In this document: positions 47,431 to 59,517 of the stretch, in pieces
Layout: each line of letters starts with the position of its first letter
Position numbering within the stretch: the stretch's first letter is position 1
Assembly (NCBI GenBank): GCA_037157565.1
Contig: JAZHRO010000046.1
Span: 13,180,501 to 13,244,500, forward strand
Direction of reading: 5' to 3'
Length of the DNA stretch: 64,000 bases
Source: Thalassia testudinum
Taxonomy: Eukaryota; Streptophyta; Magnoliopsida; Alismatales; Hydrocharitaceae
The notes under the pieces: model-generated
Told to the model about the DNA's origin: nothing
What the model saw: only the letters and a program-made list of their open reading frames with translations
Databases searched by the model: none
Position numbers and translations under genes: made by a program

Positions 47431-50089
47431 TATTGCATCTCTTTCATTGAGTTTTAAGAAAACACGTCATAATATAGCAAACAAAAGCACTACAGCACTT
47501 AAATTTTTAAACTTGGGAAACACAAGTGAGTCGAGGTCGTTCGTAGGGAGCAAATATGGAATTCACATACTAATTGCAATATAGAAATAATGACCACAAT
47601 AATATAGATATGCAATGAGAATCAATAATCAGATTATATTCAATAATAGCCTAAATTGTATCTCAGGAAATAGGGATAAAAAGAATATAAAGGCTCTAAA
47701 AATGGTGATTTAGATCACCAATTAATCTCCCACATTAAGCACATATCCCAATTTCTCAATCAACTCAAATATAGCTACAATGGTCTTGAATCACTTATGT
47801 CTCAATTTCTACATCAACATAGGACCAATATCTCCACAGTAACCAAGAACAGACAACAGCCACAAGGAGCAGACTCCATAAGTAGCACCAAACCTCAGAA
47901 CAGGCACAATGCCTTAACGGAGCTGCAACTTAGAGCCAGAGCACCAAGCCTCAGAGATGCCTAAGTATTGAGTGTATAGGCACGCATCTCGAGGCAACAT
48001 TGCATGAATCTTAAGGCAAAACCTACCCTACCCTCAAATTAGAATCGGGTAAACAGGTAAGCAAGTAATCGAATATACAGATCATGAATAGGGACTAGGC
48101 CCGTGTACACATGACCGTGGGTGAGGTGTGAGGCACGTGTGAGTGAGAGGGACCTCACCCTGTGTCTAAGGCGATAAGCCCCTTTCACTTTTGCCTTTTA
48201 TTTGCTTTCTCGTGCCCCTAAGTTTCTGAGGTGGGACTAACGTCTTCACCTTCTTCTTCTCGTGCAGGCATGCATTCCTTCCAAATCAAAGTAGTTGTTG
48301 GCCCATCTTCGTCCAATTGAAGGTCCAGAAGAGTTCCTGAGGCAATTCTATAGCCTTTCAAGGTGGCACAAGGTCGATTGATGGCCAAACGATGACAAAT
48401 AGTGATGTACGATGGCAGAGGAGTGGAGCTCGCCAGCGAAGAACCCTAAAACATGAATACGAGCTGAAAGCCCAAATTAAAGCATTCAAGAGCATCACCG
48501 GAGCATGGCGAATGCGGGGGCGTAGGTTTTGTGGCATTTCATGGTGTGTGGAGCTTGGGCAAAGGCGGAGATGCAGGAGATCGGTGGGTTTGTTTGGTGA
48601 GGGGTTGGAGAGGTTGAAAGCCCAAATAGGTAGAGGGCTTTTGGTCGGTAAAGGGCAAGGATCATTTTGGTGGTGGCAGCTTGGTGTTTGGTGGGCTGTA
48701 GCAGCATGGCAGCGTCACTGGAGGCATCACTAGTCGTGGAGAAGATGATGGGGAAAGGATGTGATCGTCGATCAAAACAAGAGGGGAATGGGTTGGAAAG
48801 GATTAGGAGAGGGAAAGGAAGAAGAATACCTAGCTATGGGACGAAGGGGAAGAGAATTCCACGTCAGCTTTGATTGGCCAACATCAGAGGAGATGAAGTG
48901 TCCAGTGAGGGAGAAGGTGATAAAGAAGGGGTTAGAAGTGATATAACTTTAACCGGCTAGCATCAGGAGGATTTGAGGAAGGAATTCGTACATTCAATTT
49001 GATGGTTGGACATGTGAGAGAGGATGGAAGGAGGTGGTTGCTGGAGTGCGTGCGGACATGGCCAGAGCTTGAGGAGCAAAAGATTTTTTGGCCCATTCAC
49101 GACTCAAATTGGACCTAGGATCTTCGGTGAGTTTAAATAGAGTATCAGGCCCTCAAACATGCAAAATTCCCACATTTGCTTGCAAGTTCAGGGAACCTAA
49201 GACTCCTAATTTTTTTCATGTTCACTAGAACTCTAGGATCCATCTTAGGACTTAAGACCAATTTCAATCACTAGGAAATCTCCTAAAGATCATTCCCTTC
49301 AATTTTGGAGGGAATTGATCAACAAATCAAGGAGAAATCCTTTATTGAAGCTTAGCAGTTTAGGTTTAAGGCCTATTCAGACCTAATCATGGTGGTAGGG
49401 ACCTCCTTGCAAGGAAGATGAGAAAGCTAGGCCCCTTTTTGTAAGAAACTTTGAAAGTTAAGGGTCTTGTTGTAAGAAACAGAGATTTAAGGGACTAGAT
49501 TACAAACTAGGTGAAGATAGACTTTGATTGGGCCCAAATTTTGTCCTCAACCTAACTTGAACTCAAGGAATCTAATGGTGAACTTGGATTTTAGTTTTTA
49601 CCACGTTTGATTGGGAAAATTCACAGAAGCCCAAATTAGGACAAAATAGCATTTGAAACTCTATTCTAGGTCAAAATATGTTTAGATGGTCAAACCAAGG
49701 GTACCAAACCTCTTAAATATTTTTCTATGAATTTTAGGAGGTTTATATGAATTTTATCTTAACCAGAACCACTTCAATTCAAGTGGGGTTGAGAATTAGG
49801 GTTTTGTGTACTAATTCGATTCTCGAAATGCATGAAGCCTTGTTCTGTTAGTGTAGACACTCTTTTTGGTCTTTAATGATCAATTGACCTTTAGTTATTC
49901 CCTAGGTAACCCCGTGGTTATTCTACATTCATTATGTGATGTTAAAACTGCAGATTTAACCTTATTTTATTTTCTTTCCTTAAAACAGATCTGAGTGGAA
50001 TTAGGGTCCTCGAGCAATTATTTAGGAGCATTTATCCCTTGATTCTGACTAATTCAAGCTAGTTATGGCTAATGATGGTGTTACCATCA
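47431..50089 (-). mobile_element. Solo LTR E2
   Basis: 2659 bp, GGGTC duplications. The left terminus reads TA instead of TG (one G-to-A change). The right terminus carries the 17-nt hairpin TGATGGTGTTACCATCA (50073-50089). Homologous to E1 and E3, same orientation. Confidence 0.88.
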
Positions 50090-50239
50090 GGGTCATTGCA
50101 GAAAGGGCCGGCAGCTACATCGTGTAGCATGAACACATATAAGTGCTAAGTACATTGAACCACAGACAACAATGACCCACCCACTAGCCGAGAAAGAACC
50201 ACGCCAAACCTCGATCCACACATCCTGCTATCCCAGTTG

Positions 50240-50244
50240 GCCAC
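50240..50244. other. Left target-site duplication of solo LTR E3 (GCCAC)
   Basis: Repeated at 52958-52962. Confidence 0.9.
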
Positions 50245-52957
50245 TGTTCAAGCGATAGATTGATGTTTTAAGATTGTCGTGTTGTAGTATAGCCAAAATA
50301 GCACTTAAACAAATAAATTTTATTACTCGAAAAGGTTCCGAGGTCAAACACAAGGAGCAATTTGGAATTTAAAGCTTAATATCACAATTTAAATCAAGAA
50401 TAAAGATTGTAATAAAGAGAATGTCAAGATCAATATGCAAAAAGAATGGAGTAAAATGGTGATTTAAATCACCAATTACTCCTCACAAATAACACTTAAA
50501 TCAACGTCTCAAATATATGCAATTAAAGTATCAATATATGGTGTTGTTGCTTTTCTTCTCCTTCTATTGGTTCTTCTTCTTCTTATTCTTCTTCTTCTTC
50601 TCTTCTGTCTTTTGCTCAAGCTTTCTTTTTTTTCTTTTTTTCTATTTCTTCTGCTGTGGCTCCCTCTCTTCTTCTTCTTTTCTTCTTCTTCCTTTGCTAC
50701 TCAAGCCTTCTTCTTCTTCTTCCTTCTCTGTTCAGCCTCTTCACGCAGGGGGGAGCTTCTTGAATTGGCTAAGTGTCAGCCAACTTTCCAGAGAGCAAAA
50801 CCTTCCCCCTACCCTGTGCGATCTCTCCTCTTTCTCTCTTAGGGTCCGCCCTCCCAAGGCCACTCAATGGGTAACTGGGTTATCGGGTACACATGCACCC
50901 GAGACCAGGGCTGCCTGCAGTGGGTAGCAGCCGAGGAGTGCTTAGGTTAGGTGGGTTATTAGGCACACCAGGTCTGCGAGTGAGGTGTCTCGGACGAGGC
51001 ACATGAGGGGTGTGTGCAGGGACCTCACCCCTTGTGCGTGTTGAGGCAAACAGCCCGTATCACTTTTTCAATTTATTTGGCTACAGGGGCTCATCAGCTT
51101 CTGAGGTGGGACTATCCCACCTCCTTTCTTCACGTGCGTCTACAGCAAGGAGGATCCTTCCAATTGAGGTCTGGGACGCAGTCAAAGCGCCCAATTGACC
51201 ACCTGCTCCTCTGCCTAGGCGGATTCCACTTCACCTGGGGCGTGTCCCTAGTGCTGGAGCTTCACGAACACTACTGGAGCTTGCTCAAAGATGCCTCATT
51301 AATGGCAGCTGGAGGTTGGAACTTGAAAACATGAACACAGCCTCACGCCCACATCAGAAGTGCTCAGGAGCTTCACCAGATGTCAGGGAATGCAACTGTG
51401 GTGGTGGCGTCGCGTGCGAGTGGATGTGGAGGCCTGTCGACCTCACGGATTGTGTGTGAGAGTGCGTGAGTCGGGGGGTGATAGAGAGGCCAATCCCCTC
51501 AATTACTTGAGGGGTTCTGGTCAGTGGGTCAAGGCAATGGTGAGGAGCATGGAAGCGGCGTGGTTGGGCGAGTGTGGAAGACGCTAAGGCTCACTGGAGC
51601 TCTGTCGACGAGGTGGGAGATGAAGTCACGGAGGGCATGTTGGGGGTTGAAATAGGGAGGCGAGTGTCTGAAAACGAAGAGTGGAAGATGAGGAGTCATT
51701 TAGGAGAGGTAGCAGGTGATGGGGAGCAAAGTTGGCACCGGTTGAGGTATGGCCGACGTCGGAGACAAAATTGCTCTGATAAGAGGTGGACGGTGAGGAT
51801 GGAGGTAGGGGCCCCGGTGGGTGCTGCTCGACGTGAAAGAAGGCAAGGAAGAAGAATCTGTCGCTCGTATTGTGGTCAGACAACGAGGGAAGGCAAGGAG
51901 GGTCGTCGAAGCTTGAAGATCAATTCGACTAAAGGAGAGAAGAAAATTGAGGGTTACTCTGGTCGAATTAAAGCTTGAGAGGTTCGGTATGAGCAGGAGA
52001 TGCTTTTATAGACCTCAAAAGGATGGTTAGAGCTTGGGAAGCAAGCTTCCCAAGCTTGGAAAGCTCGCCAGAGTTTGGGAATTCCTTGATACCCAAATCT
52101 CTCATGCGTTCACATGAGAGATTGGGTAGGTTTAGGGCTTAGAATCAGGTTCAAAAGGAAGGGAATTTCTTGACGAACTTCCCTTTCAAATTTGAAAGGG
52201 ATTCGTCAAGAAATCAGGGAGTTCTTTCCTTTTTAAGGTCGCTGGAGCAAGTAGGAATAGGTTTAATGGTGGTAGGGACCTGTTTGTGAGAATAATGACA
52301 AAGTTAGGGGCCTGTTTGAAAATATTTTGAAAGTTAAGGGTAGAAATGTAATTAGACAAGACCAATTTGCAAACTAGGTCAAGACAAACTCATCTTGGGT
52401 TCAAATTTTGGTACAAACCTAATTTGAACCTAAGGAATCCAATGATGAAGTTGGATTTTTGTTTTGACCACGTTTTACTAGGTAATTTATGCAAAAACCT
52501 AAATTAAGGCAAATGTCTGTCTGTGTCTCTATTATGGGTCAAAACGGGTTTTGATGACCAAATTGAAGGTTCCAAACCCTAGAGAATATTTTTCTATGAA
52601 TTTTAGAGGGCTTAGGTGAATTTTATTCCGATCGAAACCTTAGTTAATTAAGCGGATCTATTTTTAGAGTTTCAAAGTCATTTAATTCTCAGAACACGTG
52701 CAAACCCTTTTCTGATTATTCTATCCCACTTATTATCTTTTTAAGATCATTTGACCTTCATTCAACCCCTGAGAAAACCTGTGGTTGTACTACATTCATG
52801 ATAAGCTGGTAAAATTGCAATTTTAACCCTAGTTTCTTATTTTTCCCTCAGAATGATTATGCAGTGACTTGTGACTCTCTGGCAGTTATGTAGGAGCATT
52901 TACTAACTTAATTGGGTCAAAATGAGCTAGTTATGGCTCAAGATGGTGTTCCCATCA
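50245..52957 (-). mobile_element. Solo LTR E3
   Basis: 2713 bp, TG/CA ends, GCCAC duplication. It contains a CTT-rich microsatellite (about 50560-50740) and a minus-strand TATA-like box at 52004-52010. Open frames such as 51574-51978 are not conserved in E1 or E2. Confidence 0.9.
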
Positions 52958-53689
52958 GCCACTAAACCTAACCAAAGAGTCGTAAGGAGGCCAGCAACTC
53001 CCTAAACCAGCCCTTGAAACCAATCTGAAAGACCAAAGCTACAGCCAAAATCCGACGTGTAGCAAGGCTAAAATCAGTTATACAATCATTTTAATTTCCT
53101 ACAAATATGTTGTACTGATTAATGAATCAATTTCAAATAACTGCATCCTTTATTTTCGTTAATCAAGCCATACTTAATAATTTCACATTATTAAGTCTAG
53201 GATTAATATATATTCTCATTATCTTCCAACTTTATCAGTTCACAGTTAGTTTCCAAATTATGCCAGTGTTCCCATACTATTTAGAAATCACAGAAGACAA
53301 CAAAACTTGTTTCACAAAAAATGGAGTTTATTTCATCCATGCGATAACAAGGATACATGTGATCATTAAATCTTAATCATTCAAATAAAAACATAATATT
53401 TCTCAATAAAGCATCCATAAATTAGGGAAAACACCAGAGGGGTTCCAAACTCAGCAAAAAGGAGGACCCTGTAAGCACCTCTGTTTTGATGCACCAAAAT
53501 TATGTTTATTGCTAAGATTGACATTTCAGGACTATCTTGGATTGAAGCTTTGTTCAAGACACAAGTTTAGATAGTAGCTGATGTACGTGTTTTCATTTAT
53601 TTGCGTTTAAGACTTTATTGTAAGGAACCTCAAATAAAACTCAAAAATAATTTTTTTCGCATATCTTTTCAAAATCAAATTTTAGGGTT

Positions 53690-53920
53690 ATTGATTGACC
53701 AAACTTATTAATTGATAGAGAAAAACACTTTGATCGACCAACCTACTTATTTGATCAATCAAATTCAGTCCATTTTAGGAAGTTGAGAAAAATCCTCTTG
53801 ATCGACCAACCAAGCTAATTGATCGACCAACAAATGATTGACCAACATTCTTAATTGATCGACCAAAGTACTTTTTGATTGACCAATTAACCTTAATTGA
53901 TCGACCAATTTTGTTTCCTA
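53690..53920 (+). repeat. TTGATCGACCAA motif cluster in LTR G
   Basis: About nine copies or near-copies of GATCGACCAA or GATTGACCAA at irregular spacing. Further copies lie in the internal region at 58570-59490. Confidence 0.8.
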
Positions 53921-53938
53921 TTCAAGCAAAACTTTTTG

Positions 53939-53946
53939 TATAAATA
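53939..53946 (+). promoter_or_regulatory. TATA box of LTR G
   Basis: TATAAATA followed by GAGATCG, downstream of the motif cluster. Confidence 0.65.
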
Positions 53947-54488
53947 GAGATCGTACTCAACCCTTTCATCAACGACTTTCAAAGAGAAAAACCACCTCTC
54001 ATAGTTAAACTTCTCGTGCTTATTTCCAAAGGTCATTGTGCCCTGTTTTTCACGTTCTTCAAAAAGCACGATGCCTCAAACCTCTGCAAAAAATTGGTTT
54101 GATTATTTATTGAGGTTCCATAGAAGTTATTTCTATTTTATTATATTGTTGTTTTGATTTACGGATCCCAAGCATATTTGGAAGATCCATGGTTGTTTTT
54201 GCTTCTCTTCAGGATAAAAGAGACGGGTTTGTAAGAGGTTGTGCTACCCTCATTCAAGTGGTGCGAATAGTGAATTGACTAGCTTGTAATAGTCGAAAAA
54301 ATCCTAAGCTAGGAGGCTTAGGTAGTGGTTTTTACCCGAATTGGGTTTCCACTATAAATCTGTTGTACTCTGTGCATGAATTTCTATTGTTTTATTTTTT
54401 AATCTAATTTATATATTCAAAGCAATACTATTCACCCCTCCCCTCTAGTATTTAGTTGCAATCCACAGGATATTCTCTAACCCTCATT

Positions 54489-54500
54489 TGGTATCAGAGC
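54489..54500 (+). promoter_or_regulatory. Primer-binding site of element G
   Basis: TGGTATCAGAGC matches the 3' end of plant initiator-Met tRNA, the standard Copia primer. Confidence 0.92.
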
Positions 54501-54504
54501 GAGG

Positions 54505-55869
54505 TTGTCCAGTATGATGTCAAAGTCTTCTGTCGACACATATGCTGAGGAGCAATCTGTTGTTCGTCCTCCACTTTTCGAAGGGACAAACTATGGCTAT
54601 TGGAAGACTAGGATGCAGATTTTCCTTGAATCCATGGACTTTGAGGTATGGGATGTCATTGCATCCAAATACACTTGTCCTGAAATCAAGGAAGGAGTGG
54701 TGGTGACACCAGACCAGAAGAAGATGGCCAAACACAATGCCAAAGCAATGAACGCAATCTTTTGCGGACTTTCAAAAGCCGAATTCAACCATGTCTCTAC
54801 ATGCAAAATAGCAAACGAGATCTGGATCATACTAGAAGTCACACACGAAGGAACAACTAAAGTAAAGGAAACTAGAGTTAATTTGTTAACCCAAAATTAC
54901 GAGCTTTTCAGGATGAAGAAGGGAGAATCCATCAAGGAGATGTTCATGAGGTTTATGGACATCATAAACTCTCTGAGAAACCTAGATCAGGAGATCAAGA
55001 ATGAAGCATTGGTGAGAAAGATACACCGACCACTCACCAGCAACTAGGAAACCAAGACCACAGCCATACAAGAATTGAAAGATCTGTCTACCCTCAAATT
55101 AGACGATCTTATCAGATGCTTGATGGCCTATGAAGTTCAACTTCAACACATGAAGGAGCAAGAAGATGAAGGAACCAAAAAGAAGATCATAGCCCTTGAA
55201 GCCACTCAAGAATCTAAAGAAACCTCAAGTGGAGAAGAGGAGGAAGACATAGCACTCCTATCTAGAAAATTCAGAAAGTTTCTTAAGGGCAAGAAGAACT
55301 AGAGGAAGAAGAAAGAAGGAAGAAACAATGATGCAGTCATCTATTACAACTGCAAGAGAAAGGGACACATCAAGAAGGATTGTCCACTTCTCAGGAAGGA
55401 ATCTAAAAAGAAGAAGAATCACTTCAGTAAAGATGGAAAGAAGAAAGCCTTTACTGCAACTTGGGATGAGTCAGACTCAAGCCCAAAAGAAGAAACATCA
55501 AGAGAAGAAGCTCTTCTCGATTTGATGGCACTAGAAGATAAGGAAAGAGAAGAAAGAAGATGGATTATGGACAGTGGCTATTCCAAGCACATGACTGGCA
55601 AGGAAGACCTATTCCTACAACTCAACCTTCAGGAAGGTGGTACAGTCACGTTTGGAAACACCCACAAGGGCCATATTATTGGTACTGGCCAAATTAGTAA
55701 TTCTTCTACCTCTATTGAAAATGTGCACTTAGTTAAAGGTTTAAAACACAATCTATTAAGTGTAAGCCAAATATGTGATAAGGGGATCAAAATTATGTTT
55801 ACATCAAAAGGTTTTAAAATTTGTGATGAAGAAACAAATCAAGTATTCTTAAAGGAAATAGACACATAG
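54505..55869 (+). pseudogene. Element G gag and protease
   Basis: One frame runs from the Met at 54505 (MSSMMSKSSV) to 55869 with stops at 55045-55047 and 55300-55302 before the terminal TAG at 55867. The N-terminal part has the Copia Gag pattern (LFEGTNYGYWKTRMQIFL, DQKKMAKHNAKAMNAI). The zinc knuckle near 55345 reads YYNCKRKGHIKKDC: the first Cys is Tyr (TGT to TAT), so the finger is broken. The protease has WIMDSGYSKHMTG, with the Asp-Ser-Gly core intact, and LKHNLLSVSQICD downstream. Confidence 0.85.
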
Positions 55870-57106
55870 ATATTTACACCATAAGCTTCGACAAATATGA
55901 CAGTCTTGAATGTCTAGTTGTATCTGACGAAGAAGCAACTCTTTGGCATAAAAGACTAGGTCATGTTCACATGGGAAACATTAACTTGTGAAACATGAAC
56001 TTGTCAAAGATCTGCCAAGGATCGACTTCAAGAAAAGCAAAGTCTGCGATTCTTGTCAAGTTAGCAAACAAACCAAAAACCCTTTTAAACCAAAAAGGAT
56101 GGTTACCACTTCTCAACCCCTTGAGCTACTTCACTTAAACTTATTCGGACCAACCAAATCTGAAAGCCTAAGCAGGTGCAGATATTACTTAGTCATAATT
56201 AACGACTTCTCTAGATTTACCTGGGTATCTTTCTTAAAGAGCAAGGACTTAACCTTAGATGCCTTTAGCAAACTAGTTAGAAGATTACAGAATGAAAAAG
56301 GATTAGAAGTAATTAGAATCAGAAGTGATCATGGTGGAGAATTTGAAAATGAATCTTTCTCGAATTTTTGTGATCAATATGGAATTAAACATGAGTTTGC
56401 CTTCCCTAGAGTTGCACCGCAGAATGGTGTAGTTGAGAGGAACAATATGACCTTACAAGAGTGTGCCCGCACAATGCTGCGAGAGTCAAAGCTGCCTCGA
56501 TACTTTTGGGCTGAGGTTGTAAACACTGCTTGTTATATCCAAAATAGAACCCTAATCAGACCAATTCTAAAGAAGACACCCTTTGAACTCTATCATGGAA
56601 GAACACCTAGAATTTCCTACTTCAAGATTTTCAGATGTAGATATTTTATACTTAACACTAAAGATAATCTTGATAGGTTTGATGCAAAAAGCTCAAAAGG
56701 GATTTTCCTAGGTTATTCAACTAGAAGTAAAGCCTATAAGGTCTCTAATAAGAAGAATTCTATTGTTAAAGAAACCATGCATGTATCATTTGGTGAAACA
56801 TTAGTTCAACCTAAATCTTCCATGATTGATGATGATGATACAATAGATGATCCTTCAAACATTCCAGAAGATATTATTTCTAATGAACTACCCAAAGATA
56901 TCTCTTTTATAAAAGATCATCCTAAAGAACTAGTAATAAGAGAATTATCAAAAGGAGTTCAAGCTAGATCTTCCCTTAACACATTAGCATTTATAGCTTT
57001 TGTATCTCAATTAGAACCTAAAAACATTAAGGAAGCCTTCTTGGATAATTATTGGATTATTGCTATGGAAGATGAGCTAAATAAATTCAGGAAAAATCAA
57101 GTATGA
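55870..57106 (+). pseudogene. Element G integrase
   Basis: A pre-integrase zinc-binding part, LWHKRLGHVHMGN (one frame, ends in a stop at about 55988), is followed after a frameshift by a frame from 55988 to 57106 with CDSCQVSKQTKNPF. The integrase core reads LLHLNLFGP where Copia integrases have Asp: the first catalytic residue is Asn (GAC to AAC). The second Asp (IRSDHGGEF) and the Glu (NGVVERNN) are intact. The frame stops at 57104-57106 (TGG to TGA before ELVP). Confidence 0.87.
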
Positions 57107-58545
57107 GAACTTGTTCCAAAACCTGAGCAACAAACTATTATTGGAACCAAGTGGATTTTTAGGAACAAACTTGATGAATCAGGACATGTAGTTAGAAATA
57201 AAGCTAGACTTGTGGCTCAAGGATATAATCAAGAGGAAGGAATAGATTTTGATGAAACATATGCACCTATTGCCAGACTTGAAACTATTAGTATGTTGCT
57301 AGCTTTTGCAACCCATATGGAATTCAAGATTTTCCAAATGAATGTCAAAAGTGCCTTTTTAAATGGATTCATTAAGGAGGAAGTCTTTGTTAAACAACCT
57401 CCAGGATTTGAAGATCCAAATCATCCAGAACACGTATACAAATTAAACAAAGCATTATATGGATTAAAACAAGCTCCACGAGCCTGGTATGAAAGATTAA
57501 AAACATACTTAATTGACAATGAGTTTAAACTTGGTCAAATCGATCCAACTTTATTTACAAAAAGAAAACACAATGACCTCCTAATAATTCAAATATATGT
57601 AGATATTATTTTCGGTGCTACTAATGATCTACTTTGCCGAGAATTTGCAAAGGTTATGTAGGATCAATTTGAGATGAGTATGATGGGAGAACTTAAGTTC
57701 TTCCTAGGTCTTCAGATTGATCAACTATCCTCCAGAATCTCCATATCTCAAACAAAATACACAGCAGAGATATTGAAGAAATTCTCAATGGACAAAGTCA
57801 AAGGTAAAGAAACACCGATGGTAGCTTCTACCCAATTAAAAACTGATGACACAGGTAAGTCAGTAGATCAAAAACTTTATAGGAGCATGATAGGATCTCT
57901 ATTATACTTAACTGCATGTAGACCTGACATTCTATTTTGCACTTGTTTATATGCTTGTTTTCAAGTAAACCCTAAGGAATCACATCTAAATGCTATTAAA
58001 AGAATCCTAAGATATCTAAACAACACACAAGACTTAGGACTCTTCTATCCGAAGACAAACACATTGGAATTATATTCCTTTTGTGATGTTGACTATGCAG
58101 GTAGCTTCACAGACCGAAAGAGTACTGGTGAAACCTGTCAATCTCTCGGAAATTCCCTAGTCTCTTGGTTCTCTAGAAAATAAAACATTGTATCTCTATC
58201 CACAACTGAAGTAGAATATGTAGCAGCATCCTTAGCATATTCACAACTATTGTGGATGAAACAGACTTTAAAATACTTTGGATTAACTTTTAAAAATACA
58301 AAATCTTATGTGACAACACTAGTGCCATCAACTTATCTAAGAATCCAGTACAACACTCTAGGACTAAACATATTGATATTAGACATCACTTTCTTAGAGA
58401 ATATGTCTTAAAAGGGAATATCAACTTAGAATTTAATAACACAGAAAAATAGCTAGCCGATATATTCACAAAACCTTTATCGAAAGATAGGTTTAATCAA
58501 ATTTTCCATTCACTAGGTTTATCTAGATTAAAAGAGCTTAAGTAG
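57107..58545 (+). pseudogene. Element G reverse transcriptase and RNase H
   Basis: RT shows NKARLVAQGYNQEEGIDFDE, then FQMNVKSAFLNG where Asp is expected (Asn here), PPGFEDPNHPEHVYKL and ALYGLKQAPRAWYE. The catalytic box reads IYVDIIFG instead of IYVDDIIFG: one Asp codon is deleted. Stops lie at 57659 (CAG to TAG), 58181 (CAA to TAA) and near 58450, and a one-base deletion lies near 58308. RNase H includes TTEVEYVAASLAYSQLLWMK and the C-terminal SLGLSRLKELK, ending at 58545. Confidence 0.87.
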
Positions 58546-59517
58546 CCTAAGAAAAGACTTGTTTTTCTTGTTTTGATCAATCAATCTTAAATCTGATCGG
58601 CCAACCTTTGATTGATCAAAACTATTATTTGATCGACCAAAACTTGAATTTGCCTGGTGGGAATTTTCCCTCCATTGTTTTCTCTTTTTGATCGAGTAAC
58701 TAAAATTTTTGATCGACCAATCTATTTGGGCAGGAATTTTCCCTCCAAACTTTCAAACTATGATCGACCAAATAATTATTTTGATCGATCACTTTTTGTT
58801 TTGATCGACCAAATCTGGACGGATTCTCTTTTGCGATTGCGATCTTTTTACCTCATTTTCCATTCGCAATCATCGTTTATCGTACCTAATTTACGTGATT
58901 AGCTGCCTTAAGGGTTCTTACCTATTTTGCTAATCACGTTATCTTTAAAAACTCCTCGTTTTTACCTCTAAACCTATTTTTTTACCCATCACATATGGTC
59001 CCCACATCTTCCAAACGTTACCCCACAACATTCATCCTCCTCTGATCGACCAACTCACCGCCGCAGCTGACCTCCTCGCACACGCCTCCACCGTGCATGG
59101 GTCCCTCGTGCACCGGACCTAGTAAGTGTGTGTCCAATCGTCGCCTCCTCGCACCTCCGTGCTCGCATGACTTTAACCTCCTCACACACCCTCCATCTAG
59201 CCTCCATTTTTATCGACCAACTTTGGTTTGATCTTAGAGCATTCTAAACCTTGAGTACATCCATCCCTTTGGATTTTTCTTGTGTTTAAAATGTACTTTG
59301 ACTTACTCTCACTTGTTTGATCTTACTTTCGTATTTTTTTCTTGCAAAATCATGTAGCATACGTGAGTTTATCATCTGGTCAAACACCTTTTTTTTCTTA
59401 TCTAAGGTGTTTTGGTTGACCAAACCCTTTGGTTGATCGACCAATTGTCTAGTTCTTTTTTGGTCGACCAACCAACATTTTTGATCGACCAACCGTGTTT
59501 TTTTTCAACACCTTGCG
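58546..59517 (+). other. Element G region between pol and env-like ORF
   Basis: Noncoding, with many TTGATCGACCAA-type motifs (58570-58810 and 59040-59490) like those in the LTR. No domain is seen. Confidence 0.6.

Larger units (their letters stand above)
46871..53469 (+). other. Older unassigned sequence interrupted by solo LTRs E2 and E3
   Basis: Removing E2 and E3 leaves about 1.2 kb (46871-47425, 50095-50239, 52963-53469). TGTGACGACCTAGG at 46880 resembles the start of some plant chromovirus LTRs, so this may be an LTR fragment; the evidence is weak. It is cut at 53469 by element G. Confidence 0.35.
53470..54486 (+). repeat. 5' LTR of element G
   Basis: 1017 bp, TG/CA ends (TGTAAGCACC to ACCCTCA). 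Its U3 region (53690-53920) holds about nine copies of a TTGATCGACCAA-type motif. TATAAATA at 53939-53946 is the likely TATA box. Confidence 0.88.

Noticed and set aside
51574..51978. 134-residue open frame in solo LTR E3
   Set aside because: Same reasons as for E1: LTR sequence, not conserved between copies.
58570..59490. CRISPR-like or satellite array of TTGATCGACCAA
   Set aside because: Spacing is irregular, the unit is only ~12 bp and the context is a plant Copia element.
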